This document shows positions 16,669 to 26,272 of a DNA stretch of 64,000 nt, in pieces (positions within the stretch are counted from its first letter, which is position 1; every line of letters begins with the position of its first letter). This DNA comes from Pseudorhodoplanes sinuspersici. Lineage in GTDB: Bacteria > Pseudomonadota > Alphaproteobacteria > Rhizobiales > Xanthobacteraceae. The position numbers and the translations under genes are program-made. The DNA lies in the NCBI RefSeq assembly GCF_002119765.1, contig NZ_CP021112.1:1172501-1236500 (forward strand), read 5' to 3'. The notes below the pieces were generated by a model that saw nothing but the letters and a program-made list of their open reading frames with translations, searched no databases and had not been told where the DNA came from.

Positions 16669-17685
16669 TCAGACGGCTCTGATTGCAGCAGGGCGGAGGG
16701 ATGCAAGCCCAGCCGCTTCCGCGATCAGTTCGATCGAACGCAAACGCAACGTATGTTCGTAGACATCCGAGACGATGATCAATTCGTCCGCCTTCGCCTC
16801 CGCAATCAGCGCGTCCATCCCGGCACGAACCGTATCGGGCGAACCGACAATGGAGCGGGCCAGCATCCGCGTCACCTGCGCCTTCTCGACAGGCGACCAG
16901 TATGTCTCGATGTCATCGATCGGCGGCTGGCTGAGACCGCGCGCGCCGCGGAAAATGCCCGTGAAGGACATCTGCTGCGTCGTCGCCAGCCGCTTCGCGT
17001 CGGCATCCGTTTCCGCGGCGATCACATTCACACCAACCATTGCGTACGGCTTGTCGAGCTGTTCGGACGGTTTGAAGCGGCTGCGATAGATCGCCAGCGC
17101 CTCGATCAGATGATCCGGCGCAAAATGTGAAGCGAAAGCATAAGGCAGCCCGAGTTCGGCCGCGAGCATGGCGCCGAAATGGCTTGAACCGAGAATCCAG
17201 AGCGGCACATTCGTGCCCGCCGCGGGCACAGCTTCGATGCGTTGTCCTGGTCCGGCCGGTGCAAGAAAAGCCTGCAATTCGAGAATGTCCTGCGGGAAAT
17301 TGTCGGCCGCCTCCGGCGTGCGGCGCAGCGCCCGCAACGTCAATTGATCTGTCCCCGGCGCGCGGCCAAGACCGAGATCGATCCGGCCGGGAAAGAGCTG
17401 CGCCAAAGTGCCGAATTGCTCGGCGATGACATAGGGCGAATGATTAGGCAGCATGATGCCGCCAGCGCCGATGCGGATTGTCTTCGTACCTTCGGCAATA
17501 TGAGCCAGCACAACCGAGGTCGCGGCACTGGCAATGCCGCGCATATTGTGATGTTCGGCCACCCATACACGATTGTATCCCAGGCGTTCGGCATGTGCCG
17601 CAAGGCCGCGCGCATTGTTAAGCGCGCCGCGCGCATCGACTGCCTCCGTGACACGGACGAGTTCAAGGATCGATAGGGGTGTCAT
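16669..17685 (-). CDS. LLM-class flavin-dependent oxidoreductase (luciferase-like)
   Basis: A 338-residue bacterial-luciferase-type TIM barrel. It begins [11 protein letters not shown] and has [37 protein letters not shown] (two parts), [17 protein letters not shown] and a late [14 protein letters not shown] segment. These match the flavin-using group often named MsnO8-like. Substrate is unknown. It converges on the MarR gene with a 9-bp gap, so it is not part of the same transcript. Confidence 0.85.
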   Translation of the reverse strand: MTPLSILELVRVTEAVDARGALNNARGLAAHAERLGYNRVWVAEHHNMRGIASAATSVVLAHIAEGTKTIRIGAGGIMLPNHSPYVIAEQFGTLAQLFPGRIDLGLGRAPGTDQLTLRALRRTPEAADNFPQDILELQAFLAPAGPGQRIEAVPAAGTNVPLWILGSSHFGAMLAAELGLPYAFASHFAPDHLIEALAIYRSRFKPSEQLDKPYAMVGVNVIAAETDADAKRLATTQQMSFTGIFRGARGLSQPPIDDIETYWSPVEKAQVTRMLARSIVGSPDTVRAGMDALIAEAKADELIIVSDVYEHTLRLRSIELIAEAAGLASLRPAAIRAV

Positions 17686-17783
17686 GCGCCGCTTCCGGAA
17701 TTGCGTGTCAATAACGTCATCGACGCAAAATAAGAGAGCGCAACGGATTTGCGAGAGGCGCGGAGGTCATCTGCATTCCCGGC

Positions 17784-18173
17784 ATGGCAATGAAGGCAGC
17801 GCCCCATGCCAAGAGGCTCGCATTTGTCGCCGGCTTCGCGGCGATGGGCGTTTTCCTGTCCAAGGCGCTCTCTGGACTCGGCGACGGTCTCAGGCAGATC
17901 GTGGTGCCGGGCGGGGCGGAGCTCAGGCTGGAGCCGGGCCGCTACACGATCTTTCACGAGACCCGAAGCACGGTCGACGGCAAGCTCAGTCGGGTTTCTG
18001 GAGAGGCGTCGGGAAGACCACAGGCGGTGCCACCGTCACCGGCACCGTCAAGGAGGTGACACCGCGCGCCCCGCGTGGTTGGCGACATCATCGCGCTGGT
18101 GTTCCGGGCGGGCTGAACACTCGGCTTAACGTTCGCCCTGCCGGCGATGATCCGGGACGGCTTCTTCTCCTAA
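17784..18173 (+). pseudogene. Decayed small membrane protein gene
   Basis: An ATG frame gives MAMKAAPHAKRLAFVAGFAA..., a hydrophobic helix, then GAELRLEPGRYTIFHETRST, and runs into a stop at 18057-18059. Just before that stop a different frame continues sensibly (TTGGATVTGTVKEVTP). After it the first frame resumes with VVGDIIALVFRAG, an in-frame TGA, then TLGLTFALPAMIRDGFFS and a TAA at 18171. This looks like one roughly 120-residue two-helix protein broken by two compensating shifts and a nonsense codon. Assembly error is the alternative. No family is recognised with confidence. Confidence 0.45.
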
Positions 18174-18195
18174 ATGCCTGTGCCGGCTGCCGCTA

Positions 18196-19227
18196 TCAAG
18201 CCGGCAGTGCCGTCTCCGTCTGCCGCCCCTCGTAACGGTCCCGCCCCTCAACGAGAGACCGAATTTTTCCATCAGCAATGCCGCGTTTCAGCATCCAGAA
18301 ACCACAGTCGGGATGAATATACTTGATCCGGCCAACACCGAGAATGTTCTCGGCCCGCTCGATCGATCTCGCGATCTGATCGGCAGTTTCGATCTCCGTC
18401 GATTTAATATCGACGACGCCAAGCCCAAGACCGATCTCAGGACGCAACCCGCGGAATGCCGCAAGTTCTTCGGCCGGTCGGTGCGCATTCTCCATCACAA
18501 TGTGATCGACATGCAGCGCATTGAGATAATCGATGAGTTTGCTCCAGTTGCCTTTCTGGATCGATTGTCCCCCGTAATTTCCAAAGCAGAGGTGCACGGC
18601 TGGCGTCGTTTTGACCGCATCAAGAACGCGATTCATCGCCGCCGCCGCCCAACTCCACTCGTCCGGGCTTCCCGGCAAGTTCGCTTCGTCAATTTGAACA
18701 ATATCGGCATCAAGATAGCGAACCTGCTCCGCCAGCGCATCGGCAATAGCCATCGCCAAGTCGGGGAGATTTTTGTAATGCAGGTCGAGCAGGGTTTTCG
18801 CCAGCATATGCGGGCCGGTCAGCGTGAATTTAAACGGCTTCGCAGCCAGCGCCTTTGCGCGAGCGCAAGCCTGCGGCAGATCGAGCGTCCCTGAACCGAC
18901 GGGTCCATGCACAACACCAGGCGGGCGCGTGCGAAACTTCATTGCCTTGAGACCGCGATAGCTGACCAACTCGCTGAACGCAACCTCGGACCTGATGCCT
19001 GACATCGGCTTCAGAAAATATTCGATCATGCCATTGGTTTCGGGATGATTGATATCGAAGCGCGACAACTCGCCATCGCACACGACATCGATGCCTGCAT
19101 GCTCCTGCGTATGAATCACAACGCGCGTCGCATCGATCAGCGCCTGTTCGGAGGGCAGCGCCGACAGCCAATCCGGCACCGGATAGGAGCCTACGACCGT
19201 CGTTTTGATTTGCGGCTGTTGTGACAT
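18196..19227 (-). CDS. MetE C-terminal-domain-like zinc methyltransferase homologue (1 of 4)
   Basis: A 343-residue single-barrel relative of cobalamin-independent methionine synthase. The candidate zinc ligands are present: His212 and Cys214 in VHLCFGNYGG, Glu246 in IVMENAHRP, Cys308 in HPDCGF. The N-terminus carries VVGSYPVPDW, and DVVCDGELSR and VQIDEANLPG match the substrate-binding strands. Full MetE is about 750 residues; this half-length type lacks the N-terminal domain, and its methyl donor and acceptor are not known. GGAG lies ahead of the ATG. It stands alone, divergent from the GNAT gene. Confidence 0.82.
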   Translation of the reverse strand: MSQQPQIKTTVVGSYPVPDWLSALPSEQALIDATRVVIHTQEHAGIDVVCDGELSRFDINHPETNGMIEYFLKPMSGIRSEVAFSELVSYRGLKAMKFRTRPPGVVHGPVGSGTLDLPQACARAKALAAKPFKFTLTGPHMLAKTLLDLHYKNLPDLAMAIADALAEQVRYLDADIVQIDEANLPGSPDEWSWAAAAMNRVLDAVKTTPAVHLCFGNYGGQSIQKGNWSKLIDYLNALHVDHIVMENAHRPAEELAAFRGLRPEIGLGLGVVDIKSTEIETADQIARSIERAENILGVGRIKYIHPDCGFWMLKRGIADGKIRSLVEGRDRYEGRQTETALPA

Positions 19228-19341
19228 GGCGATCTCCAGCTACAGCATTCGATGAATGGACAGGCGGGCGCGTCCTTGGTATCCAACTGGTTAACTTTTT
19301 AGCATCCGACAATCGCCGTCACCAGAAAAAAACGATGCATC

Positions 19342-20217
19342 ATGATGGCTTATTCTGATCCCGCGCTGGCGACGGAATCGCCACTCACCGCGAGCGAGTT
19401 GGGGGATGCAGACGTGCTCGTCCAGGAAGCGGGCTGGAATCAAACCGACGCGGACTGGCGCATCTTTCTCGACCTCGGCCAGGTTTATGCTGTGCGCAAC
19501 AGCGATGATCGCGTCGTTGCAACCGCGGCGACGTTGCCGCATGAGGGCAAGTTTGCGTGGATCAGCATGGTTTTAGTTAGTGCTGATTACCGTCGCCAGG
19601 GACTTGCATCCCGTCTTTTGCGCCGCTGCATCGATAACCTAACAACATCGGGGCTGATCCCTGTCCTCGACGCGACACCCGACGGGCGCGCCGTCTATCG
19701 GGCGCTGGGTTTTGAGGACATATGGGGTTATCACCGGATGGCTCTGCGCGCGCCGCCGGCATCCTCCCATGATCCAAACGAACGCATCGAGGTGCATTCG
19801 ATCGCCGACTCCGTATGGCCTTCGTTGTGCGATTATGACGCTGCAGCCTTCGGTGCGCGGCGCGATGCAATGCTGGGACGCTTGCGCGGTCGATTGCCGC
19901 AAGCCGAACTCTATGCGGTGCGTGGAGGGAAGATCAGCGGCCTGCTGCTCGGTCGTGACGGTCGTTCCGCCAACCAACTCGGACCGCTGATCGCGGATGA
20001 CGACGAAACGGCTCTGGCTTTGCTCCAGCGCGCGATATCCGCAATTGAGCCGCCCATCTATCTCGACTTTGCCGACGCCAAAAACCGTCTGCGCGGCTGG
20101 CTCGAAACGACCGGCTTTTCCGACGTTCGCCCGCTGACCCGCATGGCGTTAGGCAACCATGGGCGTTTCGACGATCCCCGGCGAACTTACGCCGTGGCCG
20201 GCCCTGAATTCGGATAG
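19342..20217 (+). CDS. GNAT-family N-acetyltransferase
   Basis: 291 residues. The N-terminal GNAT fold (about 10-135) carries the acetyl-CoA motif YRRQGLASRLLRRCI and a YRALGFEDIWGY end. A second alpha/beta domain (about 150-285) resembles the C-terminal partner domain of two-domain GNATs, with YAVRGGKISGLLLGR and LETTGFSDVRPLTRM. The acceptor substrate is not predictable. Start ATGATG at 19342/19345; the upstream ATG at 19335 is out of frame. Confidence 0.82.
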   Translation: MMAYSDPALATESPLTASELGDADVLVQEAGWNQTDADWRIFLDLGQVYAVRNSDDRVVATAATLPHEGKFAWISMVLVSADYRRQGLASRLLRRCIDNLTTSGLIPVLDATPDGRAVYRALGFEDIWGYHRMALRAPPASSHDPNERIEVHSIADSVWPSLCDYDAAAFGARRDAMLGRLRGRLPQAELYAVRGGKISGLLLGRDGRSANQLGPLIADDDETALALLQRAISAIEPPIYLDFADAKNRLRGWLETTGFSDVRPLTRMALGNHGRFDDPRRTYAVAGPEFG

Positions 20218-20222
20218 GGCTG

Positions 20223-20251
20223 CAAGGCCGGTCGCTATACGTCCGGCCTTG
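20223..20251. terminator. Hairpin between convergent GNAT and binding-protein genes
   Basis: The 9-bp perfect stem CAAGGCCGG/CCGGCCTTG has an 11-nt loop and lies 5 bp after the GNAT stop and 17 bp after the end of the minus-strand gene. T tracts are weak on both sides. Confidence 0.6.
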
Positions 20252-20267
20252 TCATTCTCCGCCGCCC

Positions 20268-21287
20268 TCAATCGAGCTTCGGCGGAGTGATCGCCGGCAT
20301 CTTGACGGACTTGTCGAGGAATTCGTTGGTATAGGCCGACTTCACGTCATAGCCCTTTTCCATCTTCAGATATTCATCGACCAGCTTGTAATCGGCTTCC
20401 ATGCGTTTGTCGTCGTGCCAGCCAAGCGCAACATTGCGAGATGTGTCGTCACTCATCAACACCGTGACGAGTTGCCAATTCATCAGCTCATTGTTGTAAA
20501 GCAGCGCCCCGTTGGCCTCGACAAGCGCCTTGATGCAGGGCTCCGGATTCTTGGCGCAATCTGCGAACGCTTTCTGGGTAATCTTGACGAATTTTTCGGC
20601 TGTCGCCTTGTTCGCCTTCAGCCAGGGACCGTTGGCAATGATCGAGTTGCCGTAGGGATTCACGCCGGCGTCTTTCCAGGCCAGAAATCCCATGTCCTTG
20701 CCCAATTCCCGCGTGAACACATGATGCAGATTGTAAAATGACGTCGTTGCGTCGATGGTCTTGGCCTTCAGCGCCCCGAGCTTGGCATTTGCGTCGATAT
20801 TGACCCAGGTCACCGAAGCAGGATCAACACCGTTGGCCTTCGCAAGGGCGGGCCACATCGTGCGGGCGCCATCGCCGGCCGGATTGCCGATTTTCTTCCC
20901 GGCCAGATCCTTGACGGATTTGATACCGCTGCTGTTCAGCCAATAAAGCCCCTGCGGCGAATTGGCATAGACGTTCATGATGCCGACAAGATCGGCTCCC
21001 TTGCCGCGAAACAGCAGCACGCCAGCCATATCGGACAGCCCCAGTTGCGAGCTTCCGGCGCCGACCTTCTGCGCCGACGCTGCCGACCCGCGACCGGTCT
21101 CAATATCGAGGTCAATTCCGGCGTTTTTGTACAGACCCATCTTCTGGGCGTAGTAATAAGGCGCGTGGTCTCCGCCAGCCACCCAATTGAGCGTAAACGT
21201 CACCCTTTGATTTTGGGCCGCGGCGGGCGCTGCAGCAAGAAACACCGCGGTCATGGCCGCGAACCCGCATTTCCAGACAATGCTCAT
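20268..21287 (-). CDS. NitT/TauT-type ABC transporter substrate-binding protein
   Basis: About 339 residues with a Sec signal peptide (MSIVWKCGFAAMTAVFLAAA, cleavage near AAAQ). The mature N-terminus VTFTLNWVAGGDHAPYYYAQ and the motif YKNAGIDLDIETGRGS are typical of NMT1/THI5-like binding proteins of pyrimidine-precursor, nitrate, taurine or similar transporters. The permease and ATPase lie divergently at 22338-23875, with a TetR gene between. The ATG at 21287 has GGGAGG 9 nt upstream; a longer frame adds 32 unlikely residues. A TetR-type palindrome is centred about 47 bp upstream. Confidence 0.88.
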   Translation of the reverse strand: MSIVWKCGFAAMTAVFLAAAPAAAQNQRVTFTLNWVAGGDHAPYYYAQKMGLYKNAGIDLDIETGRGSAASAQKVGAGSSQLGLSDMAGVLLFRGKGADLVGIMNVYANSPQGLYWLNSSGIKSVKDLAGKKIGNPAGDGARTMWPALAKANGVDPASVTWVNIDANAKLGALKAKTIDATTSFYNLHHVFTRELGKDMGFLAWKDAGVNPYGNSIIANGPWLKANKATAEKFVKITQKAFADCAKNPEPCIKALVEANGALLYNNELMNWQLVTVLMSDDTSRNVALGWHDDKRMEADYKLVDEYLKMEKGYDVKSAYTNEFLDKSVKMPAITPPKLD

Positions 21288-21326
21288 CCTGTCCTCCCTG
21301 AAGTCACCGAACTTTCTTGTGTATTT

Positions 21327-21340
21327 TAACCGCACGGTTA
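21327..21340. promoter_or_regulatory. Palindromic operator between binding protein and TetR genes
   Basis: TAACCGCACGGTTA is a perfect inverted repeat (TAACCG/CGGTTA around CA) in the gap between two divergent starts (21287 and 21399). It shares the AACC-N4-GGTT pattern with sites at 22069 and 27949-27983. It is the likely binding site of the adjacent TetR protein. Confidence 0.75.
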
Positions 21341-21398
21341 ACTTGCCAAAACGATAGGATTGCGTCTGATAGCTGTCAATCACCGCTTTTGCCCCCGA

Positions 21399-22043
21399 AT
21401 GGCCAAATCCGCGACCCGCTCCCGTCTACCGACCCGCGACGCCATCCTCGCTGCCGCGCAGTACGAATTCGCCGCAAAGGGATTATCCGGCGCCCGCGTC
21501 AATGCGATCTCGAGCCGCGCTCGCGCCAACAAGCGATTGATCTATTATTATTTCGGCAGCAAGGAGGGCCTGTATCTGGCGGTTCTCGAGCGGACCTATG
21601 AAGGCCTCCGCGGCGCCGAGCGTAAACTCAACCTCGATCATCTTGAACCCGAAACCGCAATCCGAAGGCTGATCGAATTCAATTTTGAATACTGCCGCAA
21701 ACACCCCGAACTCATCAGCCTGATCAACAACGAAAACCTGCATCAGGCAAAGCACCTGCGGAAATCGACCAAAGTGCGCGAACTGCACAGCCCGTTCGTC
21801 CGGATGATCGATGAAATTCTCAAACGCGGCGTCAGCAAAGGTGTGTTCCGGCCGGGGCTGGACCCCGTCGACGTCTACATCACCATTGCCTCAATCGGTT
21901 ATTTCTACCTGGCGAACAACTGGACCCTGTCAGCGATCTTTGCGCGCGATCTCGGCGCTCGCGCAGCTCTCGAACGACGTAAAAAACACAACATCGATAT
22001 GATGCTTCATGCTTTGCGCGCGAAAGCGCCGCGCGCGCGTTGA
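21399..22043 (+). CDS. TetR-family regulator (RutR/YcdC-like), regulator 1
   Basis: 214 residues. The N-terminal helix-turn-helix (about 10-58) contains TRDAILAAAQYEFAAKGLSG and the recognition-helix segment ANKRLIYYYFGSKEGLYLAV. The C-terminal ligand domain (about 80-205) has EYCRKHPELISLINNENLHQ and a YITIASIGYFYLANNWTLSA segment, reminiscent of the RutR/YcdC C-terminal family. It is clearly paralogous to the TetR at 29192. It sits between transporter halves and near-identical operator palindromes, so it probably controls uptake genes. The ATG at 21399 is chosen because family similarity starts here. Confidence 0.9.
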   Translation: MAKSATRSRLPTRDAILAAAQYEFAAKGLSGARVNAISSRARANKRLIYYYFGSKEGLYLAVLERTYEGLRGAERKLNLDHLEPETAIRRLIEFNFEYCRKHPELISLINNENLHQAKHLRKSTKVRELHSPFVRMIDEILKRGVSKGVFRPGLDPVDVYITIASIGYFYLANNWTLSAIFARDLGARAALERRKKHNIDMMLHALRAKAPRAR

Positions 22044-22068
22044 CAGCGGCTTGCAAACCGGCACAATG

Positions 22069-22082
22069 TAACCGTTTGGTTA
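22069..22082. promoter_or_regulatory. Second TetR-type palindrome, upstream of the permease gene
   Basis: TAACCGTTTGGTTA (AACC-N4-GGTT) lies 26 bp after the TetR stop and 256 bp before the permease start. A weaker match, CGGCCGTACGGTTG, lies at 22286-22299, 39 bp before the permease start, and matches the 27949 site at 11 of 14 bases. The 294-base gap 22044-22337 holds nothing else I recognise. Confidence 0.6.
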
Positions 22083-22337
22083 CCACGTGGTGCAATCGAC
22101 ATGGATTCACGCTGCAACGGCTGGCCCATAACTGCGCGGCAAATCTTGCTTGATGGTGCCGTGGTTGCGGCGCGGCCCGAGTTTATCCGCGGGAGTTTAT
22201 GGAAGCGCCGTGCGGCCAATCGTGGTCAGTGGCTGTCATGACAGGCGAGGCTGCGACCCTGTACAGTCTGGCATCTGATCGCGCCCGGCCGTACGGTTGC
22301 CGGCGCTTCCAATCGCTTCATCGATAGTGGGGACCCG

Positions 22338-23102
22338 GTGGACAACACGCGAAATTCCATTCAGCGCTACTCGATTGCCGTCTTCAGCCATCTGATGCTG
22401 GTGGTCGCGTGGCATTTCTTTGTCGTGCTGGGCAACGTGCCGAAATTTGTAATGCCCTCGCCTTATGCCACCCTGCAGGCATTGCTCGTTCCCAATTACC
22501 GCTGGATGGAAAACATCACTGTCACCAGCATCGAGATTTTCGGCGGATACCTTCTGGCCGTTGTTGGTGGAATTGGCATTGCGCTGATGTTTTCCTGGTT
22601 CCGCACGCTCGAAATGATCGTGATGCCGCTGCTGGTCAGTCTGAACATGATTCCGAAGGTCGCGCTGGGCCCTCTCATCCTGGTCTGGTTCAGTTACGGC
22701 ATTGTCCCCAACATCGCGATGGCCTTCGCCATCTGTTTCTTCCCGATTGTGCTGACGACGGCGCGCGGTTTGCGCGAAGTGGAGCCTGACCTTCTTGACC
22801 TCGTCCGCTCGGTGAAGGGCTCGCGCTGGCAATTGTTCACGAAAATCCAGTTGCCCGGTGCCCTTCCCTATATTTTCTCCGGCATGAAGGTTGCCGCTAT
22901 CCTGGCGGTAGCGGGCGCGATCGTCGGCGAATTCCTCGGCTCAGATCGAGGTCTTGGTTATCTCATGCTGCAAGTCCAGGTGACACTCGACACCGCCGCG
23001 ATGTTCATGGCCGTCATTCTCATCACGCTGATCGGAATGGTGCTGTATGGTATCGTGCTCGGTCTTGAGAAGCTGCTGGTCGTACGGGACGCACGGATAT
23101 AG
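22338..23102 (+). CDS. NitT/TauT-type ABC transporter permease
   Basis: A 254-residue inner-membrane protein with about six hydrophobic helices of the SsuC/TauC family. The N-terminal part contains VMPSPYATLQALL. The coupling loop reads DLVRSVKGSRWQLFTKIQLP and is followed by GALPYIFSGMKVA and IVGEFLGSDRGLGYLM, the family's conserved end. The start is a GTG at 22338 preceded by GGGGA. It is followed 8 bp later by the ATPase. With the binding protein at 20268 it makes a complete importer. Confidence 0.92.
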   Translation: MDNTRNSIQRYSIAVFSHLMLVVAWHFFVVLGNVPKFVMPSPYATLQALLVPNYRWMENITVTSIEIFGGYLLAVVGGIGIALMFSWFRTLEMIVMPLLVSLNMIPKVALGPLILVWFSYGIVPNIAMAFAICFFPIVLTTARGLREVEPDLLDLVRSVKGSRWQLFTKIQLPGALPYIFSGMKVAAILAVAGAIVGEFLGSDRGLGYLMLQVQVTLDTAAMFMAVILITLIGMVLYGIVLGLEKLLVVRDARI

Positions 23103-23110
23103 AGGCGCGC

Positions 23111-23875
23111 ATGTCTGACCCCTTTATCCGCCTTGTCGGCGTCCAAAAGACCTACCGAACGCGAGGGACCGAGTTTCCCGCCGTCTCCGAAGCGACGTTC
23201 AACGTTGAACAAGGCGAGCTTGTTTCTCTGGTTGGTCCATCCGGATGCGGTAAAACGACATTGCTCAAGATCATTGCCGGACTGCATTCGCACAATGCCG
23301 GCGAGGTCAAGATCGGCAATGCCAGCCAGCCTTTCGATGCGTCACGAGACGTCGGCATGGTGTTTCAGCAGCCGCTTCTGCTGAAGTGGCGCCGCATCAT
23401 CGACAATGTTCTGTTGCCTGCGGAGATTCTCGGTCTGCCACTTGCCGCCAGCCGCGACCGCGCGCGTGATCTGCTCAAACTTGTCGGCCTGTCCGGCTCC
23501 GAAGACAAATACCCTTATGAATTGTCGGGAGGCATGCAGCAGCGTGCGTCGATCGCACGCGCGCTGGTGCACGATCCGAAATTGATCCTGATGGACGAGC
23601 CGTTCGGCGCCCTCGATGCGTTGACTCGCGAGAAGATGAATCTGGAGTTGCTGCGCATCTGGCAGGAATCGGGCAAAACGATCCTGTTTGTAACGCACGG
23701 GATCACGGAAGCGGTGTTCCTCGGAACGCGCGTCATCGTGCTGACTGCGGGGCCGGCGCGCATGGCCGACAACTTCTTGGTCGAGCTGCCGCATCCGCGC
23801 ACGCTCGACATGAAGACGCACGAAAAATTCGGAGATTATACGCGGCGCATTTATCACCTCCTCGGCATGCACTGA
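23111..23875 (+). CDS. NitT/TauT-type ABC transporter ATP-binding protein
   Basis: A 254-residue ABC ATPase with Walker A GPSGCGKTT, Q-loop MVFQQPLLLKWR, signature LSGGMQQR, Walker B LILMDEPFGALD and the switch His in VTHGITEAVFL. It pairs with the permease directly upstream. It ends close to the convergent epimerase gene (60-bp gap). Confidence 0.94.
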   Translation: MSDPFIRLVGVQKTYRTRGTEFPAVSEATFNVEQGELVSLVGPSGCGKTTLLKIIAGLHSHNAGEVKIGNASQPFDASRDVGMVFQQPLLLKWRRIIDNVLLPAEILGLPLAASRDRARDLLKLVGLSGSEDKYPYELSGGMQQRASIARALVHDPKLILMDEPFGALDALTREKMNLELLRIWQESGKTILFVTHGITEAVFLGTRVIVLTAGPARMADNFLVELPHPRTLDMKTHEKFGDYTRRIYHLLGMH

Positions 23876-23935
23876 TGCGGGCGACAACTCTGCGCTGACG
23901 CGAAGATTGGCCCGCCACCAATGCTGCCGTAGAGG

Positions 23936-25042
23936 TCAATACGTTCCTGAGCGCACTTCGAAATGCGTAGCCTTGCCGAAACTGCCCATATCCCTGGCCA
24001 GCCAGTCCGCGGTCCAGTCAATCATCCTCTCGAGCGGAACGTCCGGATAACCGAACAGGCCTTCGGCCAAACTGGTATCGGCAATCCATGCGGTCGGCGC
24101 TTCTTCACCCCGCAGGATCGGCGCCTTGTCGAACCGGCGGCCGAATGCCAGCGCCAGCGCACGAATGCTCAGGGTCTCCGGTCCTGTGATGTTGAAGGGG
24201 GCCGTCGGAACCTGGCCGTGACGGAAAGTGCGAAGTGACTGGCTGCAGGCATCTCCCTGCCAGATGACGTTGACATGCCCCATGGAGAGATCGATCGGCT
24301 CGCCGCGAAGGACTTTCGTGCCGAGATCGTGCAGCACGCCGTAACGCATGTCGATCGCGTAGCTCAACCGGATGATCGAGCCGGGGGATTGGTGCTGGCG
24401 TGAAAAGTGCTGGAAGATGCGCTCCCGGCCGACGCACGACATCGCATATTCGCCCGGAGGGCCGAGTTCGTCGGTTTCGCGCGAACCGCCGTGCAGAACA
24501 GGTGCAAACGGATAGACACAGATGGTCGAGAAGACGACGAATCTGCTGCCGGCGAAATGATCGGCGATGAGCCCCGGCACGTAAACGTTCATGGCCCAAG
24601 TCAGGTCTTCACCACCTGTCGACCCGAACTTGCGGCCGGCCATGAACACGATGTTCTTGACCTTCGGCAGCGACGCAATGTCCGCCGGCTTCAGCAGATC
24701 CGCGGAAATGGTCTCAATTCCATGCGCCTCGAGATAACGCTTGACCTCAGGATCGCTGAAACGCGCCACGCCAATGACACGGCGATCTGGAACCGCGCGC
24801 TTTGCCATCCGCGCCAATGTCGGGCCCATCTTTCCCGCCACGCCAATGATCATGATGTCGCCATCGACCGCCTGCAGGTCGGCGATCAAGGCAGCCGATG
24901 GCCGCGACAAGAACTCATCGAGCATTTCGACATTATCGAAACGCACTGGCTGCCCGTCAGGCCGTGATGCAGCACCATATTGGCTGTGGCTTGGCGGCTT
25001 TGCGGCGGCCACGTCCGACGATTTCGGCTTCTGACTGGTCAT
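23936..25042 (-). CDS. NAD(P)-dependent epimerase/dehydratase-like protein
   Basis: About 368 residues. After a low-complexity N-terminal stretch of roughly 60 residues there is a Rossmann segment, IMIIGVAGKMGPTLARMA (G-x2-G-x2-G type), followed by IVFMAGRKFGSTGG and FVVFSTICVYPFAP, then a C-terminal substrate domain with FNITGPETLS. This is the extended SDR pattern. The canonical YxxxK is replaced here by a YAMSCVGRERIF stretch, so catalysis may be altered. It is last in the minus-strand set CrtI-like / Fe-ADH / epimerase. I chose the ATG at 25042. Confidence 0.78.
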   Translation of the reverse strand: MTSQKPKSSDVAAAKPPSHSQYGAASRPDGQPVRFDNVEMLDEFLSRPSAALIADLQAVDGDIMIIGVAGKMGPTLARMAKRAVPDRRVIGVARFSDPEVKRYLEAHGIETISADLLKPADIASLPKVKNIVFMAGRKFGSTGGEDLTWAMNVYVPGLIADHFAGSRFVVFSTICVYPFAPVLHGGSRETDELGPPGEYAMSCVGRERIFQHFSRQHQSPGSIIRLSYAIDMRYGVLHDLGTKVLRGEPIDLSMGHVNVIWQGDACSQSLRTFRHGQVPTAPFNITGPETLSIRALALAFGRRFDKAPILRGEEAPTAWIADTSLAEGLFGYPDVPLERMIDWTADWLARDMGSFGKATHFEVRSGTY

Positions 25043-25110
25043 TTCCGGGCGTCTCCCTGTTCCGGCATCAGTAACGTCACGACCTCGCAACAGCAACGAA
25101 CATTGCAGGG

Positions 25111-26259
25111 TCAAGAATTGTGGGGCGGTTCGAAACTCTCTTCGAGCATTGAAAGAAAATCGGCTTCCGTTACAGGCCGCGGATTGGTCTGCGTGCTGAC
25201 ATCGGCGAGTGCCATGCGAGCCATATGCGGCAGGACTGACCGTGGGACGCTCATGTCACGCAGAGAGAGCGGCAAATTGAGCCGACGGTTCAGCGCGGCA
25301 AACCAACGCGCGATGTCCTCGTGCGCGCCCAAGCCGAGCGCCTGACGTATGCGCCCATATTTGCCGCCGGCACTTGGCGCGTTGTAGCGCAACACCGCAG
25401 GCAGCAAGACAGCATTCAGCGTCCCGTGATGCAGAATTGGCGCTTGCAGTGTTCCCAAAGCATGGCTGAGAGCGTGCACCGCGCCGAGACCCTTCTGGAA
25501 TGCGAGGCCACCCTCCAGCGAGGCCATCATCATCTGCCAGCGCGCGTCGATATTGGCGCCATCCTCACATGCCGTTTCGATGAAGGCCGCTGCACGCGCC
25601 AATCCATCCAGCGCGATGGCCTCCGCTGGCGGATTGATCCGCGGCGAAAGCAGAGTTTCAACACAATGGGCAATGGCATCCATCCCGGTACCGGCCGTCA
25701 CCGCGGCGGGCAGCCCCAATGTGAGAAGAGGATCGCAAATCGCGGCTTTAGGAACGAGATGCGGGCTGATGATGGCCCTCTTCCATCCATCGCTCATGAC
25801 AATGACGGCGGCTCGCCCCACTTCGCTCCCGGTTCCGGACGTCGTCGGCACGGCGATCACCGGCGCAACGGCGGATGTAATACGCTCCATCCCTCCCCGA
25901 CTTGCCGCATAATGGAACAGGTCACCTTCATGCGTCGCCTTGAGCGCAACCGCTTTAGCGAGATCGATGGGCGATCCGCCCCCGAAGGCTACAATGCCAT
26001 CGCAACCCGCCTCGCGATATTGATGCACCGCCGCGTCGACAGCTGCTTCCGTCGGGTTGGGCGGCGTCTCAATAAAAAGGTGAGAATCCGGAATTGTCCC
26101 GATCGCATCACTCAGTCGCTCCATAAGACCTGCACTGACAATACCGCGGTCGGTTGCGATCATCGGCCGAATTATGCCCAGCGTCTGTAACTGGCCGGCA
26201 AGCTCGCGCAGCGCTCCGTTCTCGAACAGCACTGTTGTCAGAAAGGAGATGACTGCCAT
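25111..26259 (-). CDS. Iron-containing alcohol dehydrogenase
   Basis: A 382-residue type III (group III) alcohol dehydrogenase. The NAD-binding segment is VAFGGGSPIDLAKA, followed by VPTTSGTGSEVGRAAVI. Metal-ligand regions are GTGMDAIAHCVE, GAVHALSHALG and PILHHGTLNA, which supply the expected Asp and three His. Substrate is an alcohol or semialdehyde of the local pathway, not identifiable from sequence. It starts 13 bp after the stop of the upstream oxidoreductase, so they are likely co-transcribed. A GTG one codon earlier is possible. Confidence 0.9.
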   Translation of the reverse strand: MAVISFLTTVLFENGALRELAGQLQTLGIIRPMIATDRGIVSAGLMERLSDAIGTIPDSHLFIETPPNPTEAAVDAAVHQYREAGCDGIVAFGGGSPIDLAKAVALKATHEGDLFHYAASRGGMERITSAVAPVIAVPTTSGTGSEVGRAAVIVMSDGWKRAIISPHLVPKAAICDPLLTLGLPAAVTAGTGMDAIAHCVETLLSPRINPPAEAIALDGLARAAAFIETACEDGANIDARWQMMMASLEGGLAFQKGLGAVHALSHALGTLQAPILHHGTLNAVLLPAVLRYNAPSAGGKYGRIRQALGLGAHEDIARWFAALNRRLNLPLSLRDMSVPRSVLPHMARMALADVSTQTNPRPVTEADFLSMLEESFEPPHNS

Positions 26260-26272
26260 CACCAGTCGCTCG

